Of a stretch of 17,944 bases of DNA, positions 1 to 8,208 are shown one piece after another. The DNA lies in the NCBI GenBank assembly GCA_027310735.1, contig DAIDAH010000024.1, forward strand, positions 1-17,944, read 5' to 3'. The stretch's first letter is position 1; every line of letters starts with the position of its first letter. Under the pieces are notes generated by a model. That model saw nothing but the letters and a program-made list of their open reading frames with translations. It was not told the origin of the DNA and ran no database searches. The position numbers and the translations under genes are program-made. The stretch is from Methylotenera sp. GTDB taxonomy: Bacteria; Pseudomonadota; Gammaproteobacteria; Burkholderiales; Methylophilaceae.

Positions 1-326
1 AACCAGCGGTCGGCCATATCTAGATCTTTTTTAGAAATAAGCACGTATTTGCCGAACTTCTCGGCGAGTGGTCTGCCACCGTACATGCCAACATAATAGG
101 CGGGGATTGAACCCAACATGCAGCCGACTGCACCAGCCAATGCGACTAACCAAAGGGATAATTCGCCTTTAAATACCAAGAAGCCAGCAAATGGCATAAT
201 GATTTCAGAGGGGAGGGGAATGCAGGCGGATTCAATTGCCATGAGTAGCACAATGCCGCCATAGCCCATAGTAGAAATGACGCCCATAATCCAAGCGGCA
301 ATTAGTGTGATTATTTTTTCTAGCAT
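1..326 (-). CDS. DedA-family (SNARE-associated/VTT) membrane protein, C-terminus cut off by the window edge
   Basis: The first 108 residues are visible, reading from an ATG at 326 and running off the left edge, so the gene is partial. Hydrophobic segments lie at about residues 5-31 and 42-72. Between them is the re-entrant-type motif ESACIPLPSEII (residues 32-43, acidic residues E32 and E41), followed by a G-rich stretch with YYVGMYGG (77-84). This pattern fits DedA proteins of the YngC-like branch. The family consists of inner-membrane proteins linked to envelope homeostasis, and some members are lipid-carrier (undecaprenyl phosphate) translocases. The substrate of this member cannot be told from the sequence. 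It starts 42 bp after the GGDEF-EAL gene on the same strand and could be co-transcribed with it. The upstream purine run AAGAAAAG is only a weak ribosome binding site. Confidence 0.85.
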   Translation of the reverse strand, partial: MLEKIITLIAAWIMGVISTMGYGGIVLLMAIESACIPLPSEIIMPFAGFLVFKGELSLWLVALAGAVGCMLGSIPAYYVGMYGGRPLAEKFGKYVLISKKDLDMADRW

Positions 327-368
327 GATGTCTTTTCTTGGATTTAAATAAGGTTAACGGGGATGAGT

Positions 369-3356
369 TTAGTGTAATAAGGCTTCAAACGCTTCGAGTG
401 GCACTGGTTTACTGAATAAGTAGCCTTGACAGATAGGGCAGCCATGTTTTTGAAGGAATACACGTTGTGCTTCGGTCTCGACACCTTCTGCGATGACCTC
501 CATGCCAAGGTTGTTACCCATGCCGATAATGGTTTGCACGATGACAGCATCGGTGGGTTTTACACCGATATTGCGGATGAATGATTGGTCGATTTTAAGC
601 TGGTCTAACGGCAGTTGCGTGAGGTAGGCGAGTGACGACTGGCCTGTACCAAAATCGTCCATAGAGAAGCGAACGCCAATTTCTCGTAACTCATGCATCT
701 TGATGATGGTACCTGCGATGTCATCAAGTACGAGGCTTTCTGTGAGCTCAAGTTTAAGTCGGTCTGGATTGATGCCGCTACTGTTTAGTGCATGACGAAC
801 TTGCTCTACAAAGTCTGTCTTATAGAATTGTCTTGCACTTACATTAACAGCCAATTGCAAGTTTTGTGTAAGGATATTACTCTCCCACACTTTGATTTGT
901 GCACAAGCTGTTTCCAGTACCCATTGGCCTATAGGAACAATCAAGCCGGTTTCTTCGGCTAAAGAAATGAATTCAATTGGGGATACTAAACCGCGTTTTG
1001 GGTGACACCAGCGAATAAGTACTTCTGCGCCAGTGATGTTGCCGTTGTGGTAAACCTGTGCTTGGTAGAGTAGTTTGAATTGCTGTTCTTTCAATGCAAT
1101 ATTCAGATCATTTTCCATCTCAATACGCGCGGTGATACTGGCCTGCATTTTAGGGTCAAAGAAGCGCAGTGCATTACGCCCTTCAGCTTTTGCTTGATAC
1201 ATTGCAATGTCTGCTTGTTTGAGTACATCCTCCATACTCAGTTCATGGCTATTAAATAATGTTGCGCCAATGCTTGGGCTGCAGTTGTAGACGTGTGTTG
1301 CTAGCTGGTAAGGTTGATTGAGTGCATTTAAAATTTTCACCCCGATGGTTTCTGCTTGTTTTGCTGCCTCTAATATAGATTCGCTTAGGTCTTCTAGCAT
1401 TACAACAAACTCGTCTCCACCGAGACGTGCAACAGTGTCCTCTTCACGTACACAGGCTGTCATTCGCTCTGCAACCTGCTGTAGTAGTAAATCACCGATA
1501 TCATGACCCAGTGTGTCATTGAGTTTTTTGAAGTAGTCGAGATCTAAAAAGAGCACCGCGCCACCATGACCACTACGCTCACAGGCAACCATTGCCTGAT
1601 TGAGTCTATCTAATAATAAGCGCCGGTTAGGTAGTTTGGTTAATGGGTCATATAGTGCCAGATAATGACTTCTATCTTCTGCAGCCTTGCGTAGCGTGAC
1701 ATCTGTGCGGATCGCAATGTAGCTTTGAGGCTTACCATCCTCGCCCATAAAAGGTGCAATAGTTGAGTCTACCCAGTATAGATGGCCATCTTTAGCACGA
1801 TTGCATACTTCGCCATACCACACTTCGCCACTGGCGATTGTTCGGTACATGTCTTTGAAGAAGCCTTTAGGATGATAGCCAGAATTCAGGATGGAGTGAT
1901 TTTGACCGACCAGTTCATTTTCAGGATATCCGCTAATTTCACAAAACTTTTCGTTGGCGTAGGTGATGATGCCTTTAACGTCAGTCACGGCGACGATTGC
2001 ATGTTTATCTAGTGCAAATTTCTGCTGTTTTAATTCTTCAAGTGATTGTTTACTGCGCTGTTCGCTTAGCCTTAAGGACTCTTGCGTATCTCTTAGGGTT
2101 GTTACGTCATAAAACCAGCCAAGGATAGCGGTCTCATTTTCATAGTCTATTAATCGATATGAAGCAATTGCCCATACTGTACTGCCCTCAGGAATTGATA
2201 GTTCAACCAATTTATCTGTAACTGGTGTGCCCGTGATCAGTTGTTGAAGAATGTCATCGTAATCTTGCGGATTGGCATAATATTGTTGTGGATTTTTTCC
2301 TGCTACTTGTTCAGGCGTAGTATTGATTAATTTGGCATAGCGATGATTAGCGAATAGGACTTTATGATCTGAAAGTGTTGCAATACGAACTGCGATAGGA
2401 CTAGTTTCCAACATAAATAGGAAACGCTCTTTACTTTTAAGTAGTGTCTCTTCCGTGATTTTTCGTTCGCGATTAATCTCAATGAGGTTAGCTTGTTTTT
2501 TTGCCAGCCATCCGAGTACGCTGTTTTCCATATTGTCTGGCACAATGAGTGGCGATGAAACATCCTCATTTCCTATCCTGGAAATTTGCGCTCGCACCTC
2601 ATCTACAGTGCCTCCTAGTTGTGCTTTCAAAACAGAGTAAGTCCACTTTAGCGTTAGAATTAAAAGCAATGCAAATGCAGTAAAAACTAATCTGAAGAAT
2701 GTTGCCAGTGCTGCACTATTATTAACAGCCTTAAGTGTGCGCTGATCCATGAGTGAATAAAATTCGTCAATTGGCCTCATGATGGATGCTTTAAACTGGT
2801 GATACTTTTCGTCATGTAGCATCATGAGTGCCTTGGTGCGGTTGGCATCAGCCTCCGCTCCCGTTGTGTCTGCTAGCGCCATTGCATTGAATTCAATAGC
2901 GGTCAGTGCATCTGAGTTTGTTTTAGCCTCCGTAAGTTTATTAAATTCTTGCTCAGTAAATCCTGCATGCCGCATTAAATCGAGCAGGGCAATCGGTTTA
3001 GCTTTTTTGCCGAGTGGGGGCTCTGTATTTGACAGTACCAAATCCCAATATACTTGCTGGTAGTTTTCTGGGCGTGGTTTTATGCCATTCCGAATGTCTA
3101 GAATATCCTGATAGTGTTTTTTGTAGATCGGGTTTCCCGTCACAACATAAGTTCTTACCATCCGCGTCAAGTCATCTGAAGATTGGCGAAGTTCATCGGC
3201 TAGTAAGAAAGACTGATGGCGAATTTCATTGGCACGATCAATCTGCTTTTCAGACCAAACATAAACGGCAAAAGTGATAATAATGACAATAAACATCCCC
3301 ACCGTCAGCCAGAGGCTGCGGGCAAATGAGCTAGGTGCGTTATTGTTTATAGCCAT
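369..3356 (-). CDS. Membrane-anchored PAS-PAS-GGDEF-EAL cyclic-di-GMP signalling protein
   Basis: This is a 995-residue inner-membrane sensor. A first membrane helix lies at about 14-35, a periplasmic region at 36-214, and a second helix at about 216-242. A cytoplasmic linker leads to PAS 1 (about 305-425), PAS 2 (about 445-560), GGDEF (about 562-728) and EAL (about 742-990). The cyclase motif GGDEF is intact at 646-650, and an inhibitory-site RxxD (R637, D640) sits five residues before it. The phosphodiesterase residues also look intact: E778 in the signature (EVL instead of EAL), N838, E870, DDFGTG at 900-905, K921 and EGVET at 957-961. The protein could therefore make and break c-di-GMP, or use one domain as a regulator; the sequence alone does not decide. 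PAS 2 resembles NifL/Aer-type PAS domains around W513, so a flavin cofactor is possible but unproven. No Shine-Dalgarno sequence precedes the ATG (upstream bases CACCCCT). Confidence 0.93.
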   Translation of the reverse strand: MAINNNAPSSFARSLWLTVGMFIVIIITFAVYVWSEKQIDRANEIRHQSFLLADELRQSSDDLTRMVRTYVVTGNPIYKKHYQDILDIRNGIKPRPENYQQVYWDLVLSNTEPPLGKKAKPIALLDLMRHAGFTEQEFNKLTEAKTNSDALTAIEFNAMALADTTGAEADANRTKALMMLHDEKYHQFKASIMRPIDEFYSLMDQRTLKAVNNSAALATFFRLVFTAFALLLILTLKWTYSVLKAQLGGTVDEVRAQISRIGNEDVSSPLIVPDNMENSVLGWLAKKQANLIEINRERKITEETLLKSKERFLFMLETSPIAVRIATLSDHKVLFANHRYAKLINTTPEQVAGKNPQQYYANPQDYDDILQQLITGTPVTDKLVELSIPEGSTVWAIASYRLIDYENETAILGWFYDVTTLRDTQESLRLSEQRSKQSLEELKQQKFALDKHAIVAVTDVKGIITYANEKFCEISGYPENELVGQNHSILNSGYHPKGFFKDMYRTIASGEVWYGEVCNRAKDGHLYWVDSTIAPFMGEDGKPQSYIAIRTDVTLRKAAEDRSHYLALYDPLTKLPNRRLLLDRLNQAMVACERSGHGGAVLFLDLDYFKKLNDTLGHDIGDLLLQQVAERMTACVREEDTVARLGGDEFVVMLEDLSESILEAAKQAETIGVKILNALNQPYQLATHVYNCSPSIGATLFNSHELSMEDVLKQADIAMYQAKAEGRNALRFFDPKMQASITARIEMENDLNIALKEQQFKLLYQAQVYHNGNITGAEVLIRWCHPKRGLVSPIEFISLAEETGLIVPIGQWVLETACAQIKVWESNILTQNLQLAVNVSARQFYKTDFVEQVRHALNSSGINPDRLKLELTESLVLDDIAGTIIKMHELREIGVRFSMDDFGTGQSSLAYLTQLPLDQLKIDQSFIRNIGVKPTDAVIVQTIIGMGNNLGMEVIAEGVETEAQRVFLQKHGCPICQGYLFSKPVPLEAFEALLH

Positions 3357-3470
3357 AGGGGTGATTTTCGCATATGACGAGTTTTAGCCTTATGAATGAC
3401 TTTGACGTATTGTTAACGAGAATGATCTATTAAACCATCATCGTATCGTGATTGCCATTTTTGCTTGCAG

Positions 3471-6400
3471 TTAACTAAATTCTTTGAGCAACACCTTTAC
3501 AAAATCAGTACGTTGATTAATGTCCTCTAAACCTACCGTTACTCTCAGTTTGTCAGGGCCATTCATACGGCAACGGCGGTCGCGTTGTAATAAGGCGATA
3601 AGTTTAGTTGGGTCAATATCGGCTTTTGGGTTGAATTGCAGTTGAATGGCATCACTACTGGCATCGATTTTAATGATGCCTAAAGGTTTTGCCGCAACGC
3701 GCAGACGATGACACGCGATTAGTGCCTCGCCTTGTTCTGGTAGCAAGCCAAAACGGTCGATTAACTCTTCTTGTAAACCATCCAGCTCCTCATCGTCGTT
3801 GCAGTTAGCGAGACGTTTATAGATCACCAAACGCTCATGTACATCAGGGCAATATTCGTTGGTGAGAAGCGCGGGCGTATGCAGATTGATTTCTGTTGTA
3901 ACACCTAGTGGCGCATTTAAGTCAGGCTCTTTGCCAGCTTTAAGTTGTTTCACAGCATGGTTGAGCATGTCCGAATATAAATGAAAGCCAATTTCCTGCA
4001 TTTCACCACTTTGAGAATCGCCAAGCAATTCACCCGCACCGCGAATTTCCAAGTCATGCATGGCAAGGTGAAAGCCTGCGCCTAAGTCTTCCATGAGTTG
4101 AATCGCATCTAAACGTTTTTGTGCTTGCGGCGTGATTTTACGGTCGGGGTCTGTGAGCAAATAAGCATAAGCCTGATGGTGTGAACGACCGACACGGCCA
4201 CGCAACTGGTGCATTTGCGCCAAGCCGAACATATCCGCTTTGTTAATGATAATTGTGTTGGCCGTCGGTACATCAATACCGGTTTCAATAATCGTGGTGC
4301 AGAGTAGTAGGTTGAAACGTTGATGGTGAAAGTCACGCATGATGTGTTCCAACTCACGTTCGCGCAATTGTCCGTGTGCAACTGCAATGCGGGCATCAGG
4401 CAGAATGCGCTCTAATTTTTCACGCATGGAATGGATGGTGTCTACTTCATTATGCAGGAAGTAGACCTGACCACCGCGCTTGAATTCACGCGTGGCAGCC
4501 TCACGAATAATGCCTTCAGAATAATCGGTATGAAAGGTTTTAATGCTGAGGCGTTTTTGTGGCGGCGTGGTGATAATGGAAAACTCACGTAAGCCTTCCA
4601 TTGCCATGCTTAACGTGCGTGGTATCGGTGTTGCTGTGAGCGTAAGCACATCGACTTCGGCACGCAAGGCTTTGAGTTGCTCTTTTTGACGCACACCGAA
4701 GCGGTGCTCTTCATCCAATACTACCAAGCCCAGATTTTTAAATTTCACATCCTTCTGAATCAGTCGATGTGTGCCGATAATAATGTCGATGCTGCCAGCC
4801 TCTAATCCGGCCAGCGCTTCTTTTTGCTCTTTGGCGGTTCTAAAGCGTGAGATTTCAGCAATTTTAATCGGCCACTCTGCAAAGCGGTCGCAGAAATTTT
4901 GGTAATGTTGCTCGGCGAGCAGTGTGGTTGGTACCAGTACCGCAACTTGTCTGCCACCCATTACCGCAACAAACGCGGCGCGCAGGGCAACCTCAGTTTT
5001 ACCGAAGCCCACATCACCGCACACCAGCCTATCCATTGGACGACCAGACTGCATGTCTTTAATGACATTCTCAATGGCTTCCAATTGGTCTGGTGTTTCT
5101 TCAAATGGAAAGCCTTCGCAGAAGGTTTCATAGTCATGCAGGCTGAGGGTGAATGCATGGCCACGACGTGAAGCACGTTGTGCATATAAATTGAGCAGTT
5201 CAGCCGCAGTATCGCGAATCTGTTTCAGGGCTTTTTTCTTGGCTTTTTCCCAGTTGCCACTGCCTAAGCGGTGCAGTGGTGCGGACTCTGGAGGCCCGCC
5301 TGAGTAGCGTGAAATCAAGAATAGCTGTGACACCGGCACGTAGAGTTTGTCGTCGCCAAAGTATTCCAACAATAGAAACTCGGTTTCGCCTTCGCCAAAG
5401 TCTAAGTTGATTAAACCTTTATAGCGGCCAACGCCGTGCTGCTCATGTACCACAGGGTCATCCATGCGTAGTTCGGATAAATCCTTGAGCATACCTTCAG
5501 TACTACGCGCCTTTTCTTTCTCACGGCGGCGTTGCTGGCGTACCGTTGCCGCATATAGCTCGGCTTCGGTGATAATGGCAATGGCGTTTTTCGCAACTTT
5601 ACTTTCCAGACAAAAGCCATGATGTAACGGCGAAACTCCGAGCATGACTTTTTCTTTAGCATCAACAAAATCTGCCCAAGTTTCTATCATGGCTGGCTTT
5701 AAACCATGCTCAGCAAACAATTGTGAAATCGTTTCACGGCGGCCTAAGCTTTCTGCGGCTATGAGAATGCGCCCAGAGAAGTCTGCCATATAGTCTTGCA
5801 GTTTGTGCAGTGGCTGATCAGCGCGGCGTTCAATGTCCAGTGCGGGCAAGCCAGTTGAATTGCTATTGATGTTTAATACGATGCGAGTAAACGCATGGGT
5901 TGCACTAAAAAAGTCTTCAGTTTTAATGAGCAACTTTTCTGGGGTTAATAATGGTCGCTCGGCATCGTGTGCCAGTGTGCGATAGCGAGATTGTGCCTCG
6001 CGCCAGAACTGTTGTGCGCTGAAGTCTAAATCGCCATGTAGGCATAACAAACAGTCTTTGGGTAGGTAATCCAGAAAAGTTGCCGTTTGCTCAAAAAACA
6101 AAGGCAAATACCATTCAATACCGCCCGCTGCAATGCCTTTGCTGACATCTTTGTAAATTTTTGCACGTTGCGGATCACCTTCAAAGGTCTCTCTAAACTG
6201 ACTTCTGAATTGCGCAATACCAGCCTCATCTAAAGGAAACTCACGTGCTGGTAACAAGCGGATTTCCGGCACAGGGTAAAGGCTGCGCTGCGTATCCACA
6301 TCAAACGTGCGTATGGTTTCAATTTCGTTATCGAATAAATCCAGACGGTAGGGGAGTGCTGAACCCATCGGGAATAAGTCCACCAGACCACCGCGAACAC

Positions 6401-6899
6401 TGAATTCACCGTGGCTAATGACTTGGCTTACATGATGGTAGCCAGCTTCAGCACATTGCATACGCAATGCTTCCGTATCCAGTATCTGACCCTTTTTGAG
6501 TAGAAAAGTGTTGGCGCTTAGATAGGCTTTCGGACTGATACGGATGAGTGCGGTGGCTAATGGCACAATAATCACATCGCAAGTATTTTGCGTAATCTGG
6601 TACAACGTGGTCAGCCGTTCAGATATTAAGTCCGGATGCGGTGAAAACTGGTCATAAGGCAATGTTTCCCAGTCTGGCAATAAGTGCACACTCAGGCTGG
6701 GAGCAAAGTAAGGGATTTCTTCCAGTAGGCGCTGCGCATCAAATGCACCAGCTGAGATGATGACGAGTGGCTGGTCAGGATTATTTTTCTTAAAATTAAG
6801 CGCTAACTCTGCAAGCGCTAAGCCATCTTCACCATTTGTTGAAAGTTCAAAACGGGAGGACTGACCAGATTTTGGAATAGAGAGTAAAGTTTGCGTCAT
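3471..6899 (-). CDS. mfd: Transcription-repair coupling factor Mfd
   Basis: This 1142-residue SF2 translocase is close to the E. coli length (1148). Mfd pushes on RNA polymerase stalled at DNA lesions, displaces it and recruits UvrA. The order of regions fits the family. A UvrB-like N-terminal module covers about 1-340. The RNA-polymerase-interaction domain is around 475-545 (DPVVHEQHGVGRYKGL at 481-496). The RecG-like motor follows, with Walker A GDVGFGKTE (628-636), the DEEH box (729-732), TATPIPRTL (755-763), TIIETGIDVP (869-878) and QLRGRVGRS (898-906). The C-terminal TRCF domain runs from about 985 to 1085. All motor motifs look intact. The gene lies 189 bp downstream of the M48 protease gene, so it may have its own promoter, but I could not identify one. 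The sequence before the ATG (TAATGTTAACTTT) has no clear Shine-Dalgarno. Confidence 0.98.
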   Translation of the reverse strand: MTQTLLSIPKSGQSSRFELSTNGEDGLALAELALNFKKNNPDQPLVIISAGAFDAQRLLEEIPYFAPSLSVHLLPDWETLPYDQFSPHPDLISERLTTLYQITQNTCDVIIVPLATALIRISPKAYLSANTFLLKKGQILDTEALRMQCAEAGYHHVSQVISHGEFSVRGGLVDLFPMGSALPYRLDLFDNEIETIRTFDVDTQRSLYPVPEIRLLPAREFPLDEAGIAQFRSQFRETFEGDPQRAKIYKDVSKGIAAGGIEWYLPLFFEQTATFLDYLPKDCLLCLHGDLDFSAQQFWREAQSRYRTLAHDAERPLLTPEKLLIKTEDFFSATHAFTRIVLNINSNSTGLPALDIERRADQPLHKLQDYMADFSGRILIAAESLGRRETISQLFAEHGLKPAMIETWADFVDAKEKVMLGVSPLHHGFCLESKVAKNAIAIITEAELYAATVRQQRRREKEKARSTEGMLKDLSELRMDDPVVHEQHGVGRYKGLINLDFGEGETEFLLLEYFGDDKLYVPVSQLFLISRYSGGPPESAPLHRLGSGNWEKAKKKALKQIRDTAAELLNLYAQRASRRGHAFTLSLHDYETFCEGFPFEETPDQLEAIENVIKDMQSGRPMDRLVCGDVGFGKTEVALRAAFVAVMGGRQVAVLVPTTLLAEQHYQNFCDRFAEWPIKIAEISRFRTAKEQKEALAGLEAGSIDIIIGTHRLIQKDVKFKNLGLVVLDEEHRFGVRQKEQLKALRAEVDVLTLTATPIPRTLSMAMEGLREFSIITTPPQKRLSIKTFHTDYSEGIIREAATREFKRGGQVYFLHNEVDTIHSMREKLERILPDARIAVAHGQLRERELEHIMRDFHHQRFNLLLCTTIIETGIDVPTANTIIINKADMFGLAQMHQLRGRVGRSHHQAYAYLLTDPDRKITPQAQKRLDAIQLMEDLGAGFHLAMHDLEIRGAGELLGDSQSGEMQEIGFHLYSDMLNHAVKQLKAGKEPDLNAPLGVTTEINLHTPALLTNEYCPDVHERLVIYKRLANCNDDEELDGLQEELIDRFGLLPEQGEALIACHRLRVAAKPLGIIKIDASSDAIQLQFNPKADIDPTKLIALLQRDRRCRMNGPDKLRVTVGLEDINQRTDFVKVLLKEFS

Positions 6900-7088
6900 A
6901 AAGTTAACATTAGGTGCGTATAACCGCGATGTTGTTTAAGGTTTTGTGAGTAGTGCTTTTGGCTGGATTGCAAATTCAAAGTGGCTTTGTACTGTCAGGG
7001 GTGCTGTGTGTTAGTGTTGAATATGCGCAACCAATTAACGTGACTGCGCAATTTTGTTGGATTACATTGTCCTAAATACGTTATTGCA

Positions 7089-8171
7089 TTACTTATTTTT
7101 TTTTAATTCTGGAGTAAGTGGCTCGCCTTTTTCTTGTTTGTTTTTAATCTCTTTTACTGTAGATTCAATAGCGACAAATCGCTCTGGTGTAGTTGGATGC
7201 GATGATTTCATTGTAATGGCTTGAGAGTTATTGACTGCCATTCTGCGCCAGAATCCTGCCGCATTGTCTATCTTGTAACCAGCTTTAGTCATAAAATATA
7301 AGCCTACATAGTCAGCTTCTTGCTCAAACTCAACTGAGAATGCATTGCCTGCAACCCCAGAACCTAACCTACTGAAGTCACCATTGGTGTTGATGCCACT
7401 CGTTGCTGCGGCAATATCTAATAGCAGGCCAAAGACTCCGCCTATTGTTGCATTTTTTTGTTTTGCATCAGTATGTTTCATCGCATTATGGGCTAGTTCA
7501 TGACTAACAACGAGGGCAATTTCTTCGTCACTTTTAAAAAAGTCCATCATGCCCTTATAAACGACGATGTTTTTGCCATCAGCATAAGCATTTTTGACAT
7601 CGTCTGGCGCTAGGTACACTTTGAAATCGCAGGCTTTGATTGGAGTGACTGATATTTTTTGTTCAGCACCATCACGTAAAACAGTGATGTCTACAGCTGA
7701 CTGTGTGTTTCCATATTCAGCTAGTTTTTGATTTAATTGCTTTTCTGCCTCTTTTCCACTTGGTATAAGCCAGCCATTGATGGACACTAAGGTGTCATTT
7801 TCTTTAATATTAGCTTTGTCAGCAGGCGATTGTGCTGCTACATCAAGTACCTTGAATTTTTCATCCAAGCCATATCTAACTTTAGCTGCTTCTTTTAATG
7901 CAGGGCTGAAACTGTCTTGATTCCAAAAGTTAAATCCGTAATATCCTCCGACCTTCTCTCCACATAAGTCTGCACCAGCGCTAACAATCCTTGAGGCTAC
8001 ATTCTGTAGCTTTTTGTAATTGTTCATGTAGTCTTCGACAACTAGTGCTTGCTGCTTTTTTGTTTCTTCTGCAGTAATTGCATTGCTGACCGTTGGCATA
8101 CGGGTTTGTGGTGTAGCACACCCAGCTAAAACAAAACTTAGAATTAGCAAATTAAGCAAGGATTTCAGCAT
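7089..8171 (-). CDS. PDZ-containing M48-family metalloprotease, predicted lipoprotein
   Basis: The 360-residue product begins with a short lipoprotein signal: charged start, hydrophobic core and lipobox LAGC with the lipidated Cys at position 18. It should therefore be exported and anchored in a membrane facing the periplasm. A PDZ-like region spans about 95-180 (SPADKANIKENDTLVSINGW at 115-134), a peptide-binding module that often controls protease activity. The M48 catalytic motif HELAH is at 224-228, the third zinc ligand is probably E283 within ExxxD (283-287), and the conserved C-terminal SSHPTTPER is at 323-331. M48 lipoproteins such as E. coli LoiP act in envelope protein quality control; the substrate here is unknown. 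It starts 37 bp after tldD on the same strand, with a TAGG ribosome binding site, so co-expression with tldD is likely. Confidence 0.9.
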   Translation of the reverse strand: MLKSLLNLLILSFVLAGCATPQTRMPTVSNAITAEETKKQQALVVEDYMNNYKKLQNVASRIVSAGADLCGEKVGGYYGFNFWNQDSFSPALKEAAKVRYGLDEKFKVLDVAAQSPADKANIKENDTLVSINGWLIPSGKEAEKQLNQKLAEYGNTQSAVDITVLRDGAEQKISVTPIKACDFKVYLAPDDVKNAYADGKNIVVYKGMMDFFKSDEEIALVVSHELAHNAMKHTDAKQKNATIGGVFGLLLDIAAATSGINTNGDFSRLGSGVAGNAFSVEFEQEADYVGLYFMTKAGYKIDNAAGFWRRMAVNNSQAITMKSSHPTTPERFVAIESTVKEIKNKQEKGEPLTPELKKNK

Positions 8172-8208
8172 TTTTTACCTATGTTTTTTTATTAGTATGA
8201 GATTGGCA

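Noticed and set aside
1016..1030. EVL in place of EAL as possible loss of phosphodiesterase activity
   Set aside because: The metal-binding glutamate is kept and only the middle residue differs; EVL is a common variant in active enzymes, and all other catalytic residues are present.
3410..3432. Fur-box-like sequence (GAGAATGATCTATTAA) upstream of the GGDEF-EAL gene
   Set aside because: It matches only part of the 19-bp Fur consensus, has poor dyad symmetry, and no iron-related gene is nearby.
4899..5171. Open frame on the plus strand inside mfd (and similar frames opposite the other long genes)
   Set aside because: These are antisense shadows of well-supported genes, with no ribosome binding site and no recognisable protein.
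7024..7051. Two TGCGCAA copies 21 bp apart upstream of mfd, with TTGCGCAA again at 9741-9748 before tldD
   Set aside because: The spacing looks operator-like, but the same heptamer recurs inside coding sequence (in mfd near 6209 and in yhdP near 12750), about as often as chance would give, so it is not evidence of a shared regulator.
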